Translations under genes and position numbers: made by a program | Origin: Acidimicrobiia bacterium | GTDB taxonomy: Bacteria; Actinomycetota; Acidimicrobiia; Acidimicrobiales; Ilumatobacteraceae | DNA: 13,614 nt | NCBI GenBank assembly: GCA_013815505.1 | Contig: JACDGA010000021.1 | Location: 1-13,614 of the forward strand | Reading direction: 5' to 3' | The notes under the pieces: generated by a model | Told to the model about the DNA's origin: nothing | What the model saw: only the letters and a program-made list of their open reading frames with translations | Databases searched by the model: none | Shown here: positions 1 through 6,791 of the stretch, one piece after another | Layout: the number at the start of each line of letters is the position of its first letter | Numbering within the stretch: position 1 is the stretch's first letter

Positions 1-36
1 GGCGCGGTCTGGTTCGTCAGGCGTCGCCGCCGCTGA
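1..36 (+). CDS. Possible 3' end of a convergent gene (partial, unidentified)
   Basis: Frame 1 is open from the window edge and ends at a TGA at 34-36. The eleven visible residues read GAVWFVRRRRR, a short hydrophobic stretch followed by five arginines directly before the stop. That is the usual look of a membrane protein whose last helix ends in a positively charged cytoplasmic tail. Third positions are mostly G or C, which fits coding but is expected by chance in this DNA. The frame would converge with the phosphatase gene ending at 91, leaving 54 bases (37-90) in which I see no clear hairpin. Too little is visible to name a family, and it may be a chance frame. Confidence 0.3.
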   Translation, partial: GAVWFVRRRRR

Positions 37-90
37 GCCAGCGACGGCGTGCCGCCACCGAGGAGTACCCACAGAAACGAGGGCGACCGA

Positions 91-1737
91 TCACACTTGT
101 TCGGCGCCCGGCACCTTGTCGCGCACCGCCCACGATGAGTTCGTCGACACGGTGGCCCGTCGCTGCGTGACGGTGGAGACGATGCGATGGTCCGTCGTCC
201 ACTGCCGTGGCGTCACCGTGCACAGCCCGTAGCCGCGGTGACGGGCATCGAACCACTTGCCCTGTGGAAGGTCCTCGACGAGTTCGGCGACGACGTCCTC
301 CAACCCCTCGACGAACGGCGACGAGATCGAGGTGCCGACGAACTCGGTCCCCGCAGGCCGGTTGCGTTCGGCGTCGACGCCGAGCGTTCCGACACCGGCG
401 GCGTGGATGTCACCGGTGAGCACGACGGCGTTGCGGCGGCGGCGCAGCATGTCGACCACGGCATCACGCTCGTGGGCGTAGCCGTCCCACTGGTCGAGGT
501 TGAACAGCGGCCCGAACGGGATCGGGGTGAGCACCGTCTGGTTGGCGAGCACCGACCAGCGACCGTCCGACCGCTCGAGCCGGCGGTTCAGCCAGCGCCG
601 CTGCTCCATGCCGAGCATCGTGCGTGACGGTGAGGTGCGCTGCGCGCAGCCCTCGCCGAGATCCGAATCGCCGCCGCACGGTTGGTCGGAGCGGTACTGG
701 CGTCCGTCGAGGACGAACAGCTCGGCGAGGCGTCCCCACGAGAGTGACCGGTAGATCCGCAGTGACGGACCTGTCGGTCGCCCGCCACGGATTGGTTGAT
801 GCTCCCACGCTGCGCGGTACGCAACGGCACGACGCTGGCGGAATATCGCTGCGTCTGCAGGATCCTTCGGGAACCGCCCTGCGTAGTTGTCCTCGACCTC
901 GTGGTCGTCCCACGTGACGATCCACGGCGCTGCGGCGTGCGCTGCTTGCAGCAACGGATCGCCCTTGTACAGCGCCCAGCGGTTGCGGTACTGCCCCAGC
1001 GACATCACCTCGGCGCTGTTGTGCGGACGCACGACGTCTTCGCCGATCCCGCCCTCGTAGATGTAGTCACCGAGCCACAGCACGACATCGGGATCCTCGT
1101 CGACGATGTGCGGCCACGCCGTCCAGTAGCCGTCCTGCCAATCCTGGCACGACGCGAACACGAGGCGCAGCTGTCGCGGCGACGACTCGGCCGCCGGCGC
1201 CGTGCGGGTGCGGCCGACGGGCGACGCCTCACCGCCGGTCGTGAAGCGGTAGAAGTACTCGCGCCTCGGCCGTAGCCCGACGACGTCGACGTGCGCGCTG
1301 TGCGCTTCGTCGGGCCGAGTGGTGACGATCCCGCTGGCGACGATGCTCCTGAATCGCTCGTCGTCGGCGACCTGCCAGCGCAGTGGCACGTCGACATTGG
1401 GCATGCCACCGCCGTCGAGCGGTTCGGGAGCGAGCCGGGTCCACAGCACGACGCCGCCCGGCAGCGGATCCCCAGAGGCGACGCCGAGGCGGAACAGCCC
1501 GTCGCCGACGCCCGGGACCTTCTGCGGATCGGCGACGGTGGCGATCGTCGTGGGTGGCGGCGTGGCCGGCAGCACCGTGCTGGTCGTGGCCGGACCTGTG
1601 CTCGACGTGGGCGCCGTCGACGACGACGCGCCGCTGCCCGGCGTCGTCGGGTCGCCGTCCGAGTCGCCGCTGCACGCTGCGGCGCCGACCGCCAGTGCGC
1701 CGGCGAGGAACGTCCTGCGGTCGATCGGTCGCGACAT
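91..1737 (-). CDS. phoD: PhoD-family alkaline phosphatase/phosphodiesterase, Tat-exported lipoprotein
   Basis: The protein has 548 residues. The N-terminus carries a twin-arginine signal (DRRTFLAG, RR at 7-8), a short hydrophobic run and a lipobox-like AAAC with Cys22. A Ser/Thr/Pro-rich linker (about 38-66) follows, so the enzyme is predicted to be tethered outside the membrane. The PhoD N-terminal domain shows LGVASGDP and VVLWTRLAP at about 84-104. The metallophosphatase domain shows FASCQDW (Cys197), WLGDYIYEGG (Asp224, Tyr227), WDDHEVEDNYAG (276-287), NQTVLTP, and TGDIHAAGVG (Asp443, His445). This matches the Cys/Asp/Tyr/Asp/His metal ligands known from Bacillus PhoD. Family enzymes release phosphate from phosphomonoesters and phosphodiesters, including teichoic acid, with Ca and Fe. 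The ATG overlaps the hutH stop by one base (TGATG) and has GAGGT ten bases upstream. The frame stays open to 1995, but that extension is Arg/Pro-rich shadow sequence opposite the hutH reading. The family call is firm; the true substrate is unknown. Confidence 0.93.
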   Translation of the reverse strand: MSRPIDRRTFLAGALAVGAAACSGDSDGDPTTPGSGASSSTAPTSSTGPATTSTVLPATPPPTTIATVADPQKVPGVGDGLFRLGVASGDPLPGGVVLWTRLAPEPLDGGGMPNVDVPLRWQVADDERFRSIVASGIVTTRPDEAHSAHVDVVGLRPRREYFYRFTTGGEASPVGRTRTAPAAESSPRQLRLVFASCQDWQDGYWTAWPHIVDEDPDVVLWLGDYIYEGGIGEDVVRPHNSAEVMSLGQYRNRWALYKGDPLLQAAHAAAPWIVTWDDHEVEDNYAGRFPKDPADAAIFRQRRAVAYRAAWEHQPIRGGRPTGPSLRIYRSLSWGRLAELFVLDGRQYRSDQPCGGDSDLGEGCAQRTSPSRTMLGMEQRRWLNRRLERSDGRWSVLANQTVLTPIPFGPLFNLDQWDGYAHERDAVVDMLRRRRNAVVLTGDIHAAGVGTLGVDAERNRPAGTEFVGTSISSPFVEGLEDVVAELVEDLPQGKWFDARHRGYGLCTVTPRQWTTDHRIVSTVTQRRATVSTNSSWAVRDKVPGAEQV

Positions 1738-3269
1738 CACGGCGCCGACCTCGACGGCAACAGGCCGTCGGGTAAGAGCTCGACGCCCGGACGCGATGCG
1801 ACGAGCTCGACGCCCGCGTCGAGATCGGGCTTGAAGAAGCGGTCGCGGTCGTAGAAGGCGACGACCTCTCGGACGCGGCGCCGGATCTCCTCCAGCGGTG
1901 GCGTCGATGTCAAGCCTTCGTGGAAGTCGATCCCCTGGCAGGCGGCGAGCCACTCGACACCGAGGATCACGCCAGTGTTGGCTGTCATCGCCCACAGCCG
2001 CATCCCCGCCGCCGGCGCCATGGACACGTGGTCCTCCTGGTTCGCCGATGTCGGCACGGTGTCGACGCTGCGCGGGTGGGCGAGCGACTTGTTCTCGCTC
2101 GACATCGCGGCGGCGGTCACCTGGGCGATCATGAACCCGGAGTTGACCCCGGCGTTGGGCACGAGGAAGTGCGGCAGGCGCGACATCGAGCTGTCCATCA
2201 TCAGCGCGACACGCCGCTCCGAGATCGAACCGATCTCGGCGATCGCGAGGGCCAGGTTGTCGGCTGCCATGGCGATGGGCTCGGCGTGAAAGTTGCCGCC
2301 CGACAGCACGTCGTCGTCGTCAGCGAACACGAGTGGGTTGTCGGAGACGGCGTTCGCCTCGACGTGCAGCACGGATGCGGCGTCGCGGATCTGGGTCAGG
2401 CAGGCGCCCATCACCTGCGGCTGACAGCGCACGGAGTACGGGTCCTGCACCTTGTCGCAGTCGGCGTGCGAATCGCTGATCTCGCTGCGCTCACCGAGGA
2501 GGTGGCGCAGCGCGGCGGCGGCATCGATCTGGCCGGCGTGGCCGCGAACGGCGTGGATCCGCTCGTCGAAGGGCAGCCGCGAACCACGCATCGCCTCCAC
2601 CGTCAGCGCGCCGGCGACGATGCCGGCGGCGAAGAGGTCCTCGGCAGCGAACAGGCCCCGCAGCGCGTATGCCGTCGACGCCTGTGTTCCGTTGAGCAGG
2701 GCGAGGCCCTCCTTCGGGCCGAGGTCGATCACACCGAGCCCGGCACGTGCGAGCCCATCGCTCGCCGGCACGACGGCGCCGCCGTGGCGGACGGTGCCCT
2801 CGCCGAGCAGGACGGCGGCGACGTGTGCGAGGGGTGCGAGGTCACCGCTGGCGCCGACGGAACCGGCGGCAGGGACGACGGGATAGACCTCGGCGTTGAC
2901 GAGCGCGACGAGCATCTCGACGATCTCACGCCGGATGCCCGAGTAGCCGCGTGCGAGGGCGTTGACCTTGAGCACGAGGATCAATCGGACGAGCTCGTCG
3001 GGTAGCGGATCACCGACGCCGGTGCAGTGCGAGAGCACGAGCGACCGCTGCAGCAGAGCGAGGTCGTCGTGGGCGATGCGCGTCTGGGCGAGCAGACCGA
3101 AGCCGGTGTTGATGCCGTACACCGTTCGGTCTTCGTCGACGACGCGTCGCACGGTGGCGACGGAGGCGTCGACCGCAGCGGGCCAGTCGACCGAGATCGT
3201 GACCGGCGCCTCGTGCACGGCGCGCAACTCGGCGAGCGTGAGCTCACCGGGCCGGATCGTGAGCGCCAT
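1737..3269 (-). CDS. hutH: Histidine ammonia-lyase (histidase)
   Basis: HutH removes ammonia from L-histidine to give trans-urocanate, the first step of histidine degradation, in the cytoplasm. The protein has 510 residues, normal for the family. YGINTGFG at about 51-58 is the conserved N-terminal motif. GSVGASGDLAPLAH holds Ala140-Ser141-Gly142, the tripeptide that cyclises into the MIO electrophile. Later conserved blocks include GTQAST, QDPYSVRCQPQVMGA, NPLVF, GGNFHAEP and QEDHVSMAP, all expected of histidase rather than of phenylalanine or tyrosine ammonia-lyase. I chose the ATG at 3269, which overlaps the hutU stop as TGATG; an in-frame GTG lies one codon earlier at 3272 and adds one residue. 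The stop overlaps the phosphatase ATG in the same way, so all three products are probably translationally coupled. No truncation or unusual residue was seen. Confidence 0.97.
   Translation of the reverse strand: MALTIRPGELTLAELRAVHEAPVTISVDWPAAVDASVATVRRVVDEDRTVYGINTGFGLLAQTRIAHDDLALLQRSLVLSHCTGVGDPLPDELVRLILVLKVNALARGYSGIRREIVEMLVALVNAEVYPVVPAAGSVGASGDLAPLAHVAAVLLGEGTVRHGGAVVPASDGLARAGLGVIDLGPKEGLALLNGTQASTAYALRGLFAAEDLFAAGIVAGALTVEAMRGSRLPFDERIHAVRGHAGQIDAAAALRHLLGERSEISDSHADCDKVQDPYSVRCQPQVMGACLTQIRDAASVLHVEANAVSDNPLVFADDDDVLSGGNFHAEPIAMAADNLALAIAEIGSISERRVALMMDSSMSRLPHFLVPNAGVNSGFMIAQVTAAAMSSENKSLAHPRSVDTVPTSANQEDHVSMAPAAGMRLWAMTANTGVILGVEWLAACQGIDFHEGLTSTPPLEEIRRRVREVVAFYDRDRFFKPDLDAGVELVASRPGVELLPDGLLPSRSAP
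1748..1752 (-). promoter_or_regulatory. Ribosome binding site deciding the phoD start
   Basis: The minus strand reads GAGGT here, 10 bases before the ATG at 1737. It lies inside the last codons of hutH. It supports starting the phosphatase at the Tat signal peptide rather than at the upstream start at 1995. Confidence 0.55.
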
Positions 3270-4945
3270 CACCCTGTCGAGCTCAGGATCATGGGGAGGT
3301 CGAGGCCCTCGGCGGCGGCGCAGTCGACGGCGAGCTCGTAGCCGGCGTCGGCGTGGCGCATCACGCCTGTGCCGGGGTCGTTGCGCAGCACCCTCGCGAT
3401 GCGCCGGTCGGCGGCCTCGCTGCCGTCACAGACGATCACCATCCCGGCGTGCTGCGAGTAGCCCATCCCGACGCCGCCGCCGTGGTGGATGCTCACCCAG
3501 GTCGCGCCGCTCGAAGTGTTGAGCAGCGCGTTGAGCAACGGCCAGTCGGACACGGCGTCGCTGCCGTCACGCATCGACTCGGTCTCACGGTTGGGGCTTG
3601 CGACCGAGCCGGAGTCGAGATGATCCCGACCGATGACGACCGGCGCGCCCAGCTCGCCGGTGCGAACCATCTCGTTGAACGCGAGGCCGAGCCGGGCGCG
3701 GTCGTGGAGACCGACCCAGCAGATTCGCGCCGGGAGGCCCTGGAACGCGATCCGCTCGGCCGCCATGTCCAGCCACTGGTGAAGGTGCTCGTCGTCGGGG
3801 ATCAGCTCTCTCACCTTGGCGTCGGTGGCGGCGATATCGGCGGGATCACCCGATAGCGCCACCCAGCGGAACGGGCCGGTTCCGGTGCAGAACAGATCGC
3901 GCAGGTACGCCGGCAGGAAGCCGGGGTAGTCGAAGGCGTCGTCGACGCCCACGTCGTGTGCCATCTGCCGAAGGTTGTTGCCGTAATCGACGACGGCGGC
4001 GCCGCGTTCCTGGAAGTCGAGCATCGCCCGCACCTGGTGCCCCATCGACTGCTTCGCCGCCGCCACGACGGCGTCGGGATCGCGCTCGCGCTCCTCGCGC
4101 CAGCGTGGCAGCTCCCAGCCGGCCGGCAGGTATCCGTTGAGCGGGTCGTGCGCCGAGGTCTGATCGGTGACGCAGTCGGGGACGATCCCTCGATCGAGCA
4201 GTTCAGGGAAGACCTCTGCCGTGTTGCCGAGCAGCCCGACCGAGATCGGGGGGCCGTCGCGCCGGGCTTCGTCGATCATCGCCAGCGCCTCGTCGAGACT
4301 CGTCGCCTTACGATCGACGTAGCGGGTGCGGAGGCGGAGGTCGATGCGGCTCTCGTCGCACTCGACGACGAGGCAGCAGAAGCCGGCCATCACGGCCGCG
4401 AGCGGCTGCGCCCCGCCCATGCCACCGAGCCCACCAGTCAGGATCCACCGTCCCGAAGCGTCCCCGCCGAAGTGCTTCGCCGCCATCGCGTAGAACGTCT
4501 CGTACGTGCCCTGCACGATGCCCTGGGTACCGATGTAGATCCAGCTCCCGGCCGTCATCTGTCCGTACATCATCAGCCCGGCGCGATCGAGCTCGTGGAA
4601 GTGCTCCCACGTCGCCCAGTGCGGCACGAGGTTGGAGTTGGCGATCAGCACCCGAGGGGCGTCTGGATGCGTCTCGAAGACGCCGACGGGCTTGCCCGAC
4701 TGCACGAGGAGCGTCTCGTCGTCCTCGAGACGTTGCAGCGTCTCGAGGATCGTGTCGAAGCACTCCCAGTTGCGCGCCGCCTTGCCGATTCCGCCGTAGA
4801 CGACAAGCTCGGCGGGGTGCTCTGCGACCTCGGGGTCGAGATTGTTCTGGATCATCCGGAACGGTGCCTCGGTCAGCCAGCTCTTGCAGTGGAGCGTGGT
4901 CCCCCGCGGCGCGCGGATCACTCGTTCGGCGCCAGGTGAGGCCAT
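3269..4945 (-). CDS. hutU: Urocanate hydratase (urocanase)
   Basis: HutU hydrates urocanate to 4-imidazolone-5-propionate using a tightly bound NAD+ as electrophile; cytoplasmic homodimer. The 558-residue protein is full length. Conserved stretches include GGIGKAARNWECF (from residue 51), NSNLVPHWATWEHFHELDRA (103-122), the glycine-rich dinucleotide segment GGLGGMGGAQPLA (171-183), DQTSAHDPLNGYLPAGW (261-277), FCTGTGPFRW (352-361), the conserved cysteine in ARICWVGLHDR (Cys409), DSGSVASPNRETE, and SIHHGGGVGMGYSQHAG (485-501). The chosen ATG gives MASPGAERVIRAPRGTTLHC, matching the usual urocanase start; the frame stays open upstream to 5059, but that part covers the end of hutI. Directly before the start lies a purine-rich GA tract that ends in GAGAAG, about five bases from the ATG, and probably serves as ribosome binding site. 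Confidence 0.97.
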   Translation of the reverse strand: MASPGAERVIRAPRGTTLHCKSWLTEAPFRMIQNNLDPEVAEHPAELVVYGGIGKAARNWECFDTILETLQRLEDDETLLVQSGKPVGVFETHPDAPRVLIANSNLVPHWATWEHFHELDRAGLMMYGQMTAGSWIYIGTQGIVQGTYETFYAMAAKHFGGDASGRWILTGGLGGMGGAQPLAAVMAGFCCLVVECDESRIDLRLRTRYVDRKATSLDEALAMIDEARRDGPPISVGLLGNTAEVFPELLDRGIVPDCVTDQTSAHDPLNGYLPAGWELPRWREERERDPDAVVAAAKQSMGHQVRAMLDFQERGAAVVDYGNNLRQMAHDVGVDDAFDYPGFLPAYLRDLFCTGTGPFRWVALSGDPADIAATDAKVRELIPDDEHLHQWLDMAAERIAFQGLPARICWVGLHDRARLGLAFNEMVRTGELGAPVVIGRDHLDSGSVASPNRETESMRDGSDAVSDWPLLNALLNTSSGATWVSIHHGGGVGMGYSQHAGMVIVCDGSEAADRRIARVLRNDPGTGVMRHADAGYELAVDCAAAEGLDLPMILSSTG

Positions 4946-4950
4946 GCGGA

Positions 4951-4972
4951 CTTCTCTCTCTCTGTCTCTCTC
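4951..4972 (-). promoter_or_regulatory. GA dinucleotide tract acting as hutU ribosome binding region
   Basis: Nearly the whole 29-base gap between hutI and hutU is an alternating GA run on the minus strand, broken once by a C (GAGAGAGACAGAGA then more GA) and ending GAGAAG. It is far richer in A than the surrounding DNA. It offers several overlapping registers to the anti-Shine-Dalgarno sequence. Its position decides the hutU start at 4945. Confidence 0.55.
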
Positions 4973-4974
4973 GG

Positions 4975-6225
4975 TCAGGCTGATCCCGCCACGATGCGAC
5001 GGTACTGGCGCGGCGTGACCGGCTCGTACACCAACTCGGCGGGATGGTCGACGTCCCACGCGACGAGGTCGGCACGAGCTCCCGACGCGATGCGACCTCG
5101 GTCGTGGAGTCCGAGCGCGCGGGCCGCGACCGACGTGATGCCGTGCATCGCCTCCGGCACTGTCAGGCCGAACGTGACGCAGGCCTGGTTGGCGGCGAGA
5201 CGCAGCGACGCGAGGGGCGACGTGCCCGGGTTCGTGTCGGTGGCGACGGCCATCGGGACGCCTGCCGCGCGCATCGCCTCGACGGGTGGGTGCTGGCGCT
5301 CACCTGTGAAGTAGCAGGCGCCGGGGAGGAGCACGACCACTGTGCCGTGCTCGGCGATGACGTCGACGTCGTGGTCGCCGAGGTGCTCGCCGTGGTCGAT
5401 CGACAGCGCGCCCGCAGCGGCCAGCATCGGTCCGCCGCCGAGCGCGGACAGCTGCTCGGTGTGGCCCTTGATCGACAGCCCGTGCGCGGCGGCGGCTTGG
5501 GCGACACGTCGCGACTGATCGAGGTCGAACGCAATCGACTCGCAGAACACGTCGACGGCGCCGGCGAGTCCACTGGCGGCGACGGCAGGGATGATCGTGT
5601 CGCACACGAACGCGATGTAGTCGTCCGCACGCCCAGCGAACTCGGGCGGCACGGTGTGCGCGGCGAGCAGCGTCGGGACAACCTCGACGTGTCGTTCGGT
5701 GGCGAGGCGATGGGCGGCGCGGAGCAGTCGCAGCTCGGTGTCGAGGTCGAGGCCGTAGCCGGACTTGATCTCCACCGTGGTGACACCGTCACCGATGAGA
5801 GCGTCGAGTCGCGGCAGTGCGGCGGCGACGAGTTCGTCCTCGGTCGCTGCGCGGGTCGCCGTCATCGTCGTGCGGATGCCGCCGCCGGCGGCGGCGATCT
5901 CGGCGTACGTCGCCCCGGCGATGCGCCGTTCGAACTCGGCCGCACGCGAACCGGCGAAGACGAGGTGGGTGTGGCAGTCGACGAGGCCCGGCGTGACCAG
6001 CCGACCCTCGAGATCGATCTCGTCGAGATCGACTTCCTCGAGCTCGGCGTCGGCGTCGATCATCGTGCGAACCTCGTTGCACGACCCGACGGCGAGGATC
6101 GTCTCGCCGTCCAGCGCCACGGCACCACCTTCGATCAGCCCGTACTCGTCGCTGCCGCCGCGCATCGTCGCCACGGTGGCGTTCGTCCAGAGCGTGACGG
6201 TCACGTGCCCGAGTCTCGCACGCAT
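4975..6225 (-). CDS. hutI: Imidazolonepropionase
   Basis: HutI opens the ring of 4-imidazolone-5-propionate to give N-formimino-L-glutamate, the third step of histidine breakdown. From the ATG at 6225 the protein has 416 residues. It is an amidohydrolase: the metal-binding His-x-His lies in VDCHTHLVFAGSRAAEFE (His85, His87), followed by the family signature GATYAEIAAAGGGI, VEIKSGYGLD (151-160), TLLAAHTVPPEF (His190), GHTEQLS (His255, Glu258) and ATDTNPGTSP (metal Asp330). These are specific for imidazolonepropionase. The start is uncertain: a GTG at 6204 would give VTVTLWTNATVATM, which looks like the more usual N-terminus, and neither start has a strong ribosome binding site. The gap to the upstream DinB-like gene is 19 bases (40 with the GTG). 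An acidic insert near residues 57-72 (EEVDLDEIDLEGR) lies just before the first metal motif. Confidence 0.96.
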   Translation of the reverse strand: MRARLGHVTVTLWTNATVATMRGGSDEYGLIEGGAVALDGETILAVGSCNEVRTMIDADAELEEVDLDEIDLEGRLVTPGLVDCHTHLVFAGSRAAEFERRIAGATYAEIAAAGGGIRTTMTATRAATEDELVAAALPRLDALIGDGVTTVEIKSGYGLDLDTELRLLRAAHRLATERHVEVVPTLLAAHTVPPEFAGRADDYIAFVCDTIIPAVAASGLAGAVDVFCESIAFDLDQSRRVAQAAAAHGLSIKGHTEQLSALGGGPMLAAAGALSIDHGEHLGDHDVDVIAEHGTVVVLLPGACYFTGERQHPPVEAMRAAGVPMAVATDTNPGTSPLASLRLAANQACVTFGLTVPEAMHGITSVAARALGLHDRGRIASGARADLVAWDVDHPAELVYEPVTPRQYRRIVAGSA

Positions 6226-6244
6226 CGTCGATTCGCGGCGTCGG

Positions 6245-6778
6245 CTACTCGCCGGTCTGACCGTCGATCGACTCTCGGAGCATGTCGGCGTGACCGTTGT
6301 GGCGGGCGTACTCCTCGATCATGTGGGTCACGATCCAGCGCATCGAGAAGTGCTCGCCGCGCCGGTTCGGCTTCACGGTCACCTGGTCGAACCCTTCGCC
6401 GGCGAGGGCTTCGTCGGCGCATGCGCGGGCCATCGCCACCGACCGCTCCCACTGCGTGACGAGGGCGCCGGGTTCGTCGTCGACAGCGCTGTGCCAGTCC
6501 CAGTCCTCGTCGGCGTCCCAGTCGACCGACGCCCACGGCTCGGCAGGATCCCGGCCGGCGAGCCGCTCGCAGAACCACGACTCCTCGACCAGCGCAAGGT
6601 GCTTGACGAGACCGGCGAGCGTCATCGGCGACGGCGCGAGCGTCTGGGCAAGCTGAGCCCTGTCTAGTCCGGCGACCTTGATCATCAGCGTGTCGCGGTG
6701 GTAGTCGAGGAAGCCGAGCGAGGTCTCCACCTCACCGGCGGTCAGCGGAGGATCGGTGCGAGGGTCGTCGTTCGTCAC
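6245..6778 (-). CDS. DinB-superfamily protein, DUF664 type
   Basis: The predicted 177-residue cytoplasmic protein starts at GTG 6778 (VTNDDPRTDPPLTAGEVE). It has the DinB four-helix-bundle pattern: LGFLDYHRDTLMIKVAGLD, then LAGLVKHLALVEESWF (His60), then WIVTHMIEEYARHNGHAD near the end (His152, His160, His163). His60 plus two of the C-terminal histidines are the likely metal ligands. The ending HMIEEYARHNGHAD...IDG is typical of the DUF664 branch common in actinobacteria. The superfamily includes mycothiol- and bacillithiol-dependent transferases and isomerases, but the activity of this member is unknown. It starts 13 bases after the EF-G-like gene and ends 19 bases before hutI, so it is probably cotranscribed with the hut genes. 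The frame is open up to 7057, but that extension is a shadow of the EF-G-like gene. Confidence 0.85.
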   Translation of the reverse strand: MTNDDPRTDPPLTAGEVETSLGFLDYHRDTLMIKVAGLDRAQLAQTLAPSPMTLAGLVKHLALVEESWFCERLAGRDPAEPWASVDWDADEDWDWHSAVDDEPGALVTQWERSVAMARACADEALAGEGFDQVTVKPNRRGEHFSMRWIVTHMIEEYARHNGHADMLRESIDGQTGE

Positions 6779-6791
6779 CGCCAGAGTCTGA

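Noticed and set aside
1920..3005. Long plus-strand open frame opposite hutH
   Set aside because: Mirror of a high-GC coding strand: no family motifs, and hutH is certain on the other strand. The same applies to long plus-strand frames at 3956-4939, 5044-6459, 6825-8057, 8157-9281 and 10043-10954.
6009..6022. Perfect 14-base palindrome CGAGATCGATCTCG
   Set aside because: It falls within hutI where the protein is Asp/Glu/Leu-rich (DLDEIDLE), so repetitive GAC/GAG/CTC codons explain it; no promoter context.
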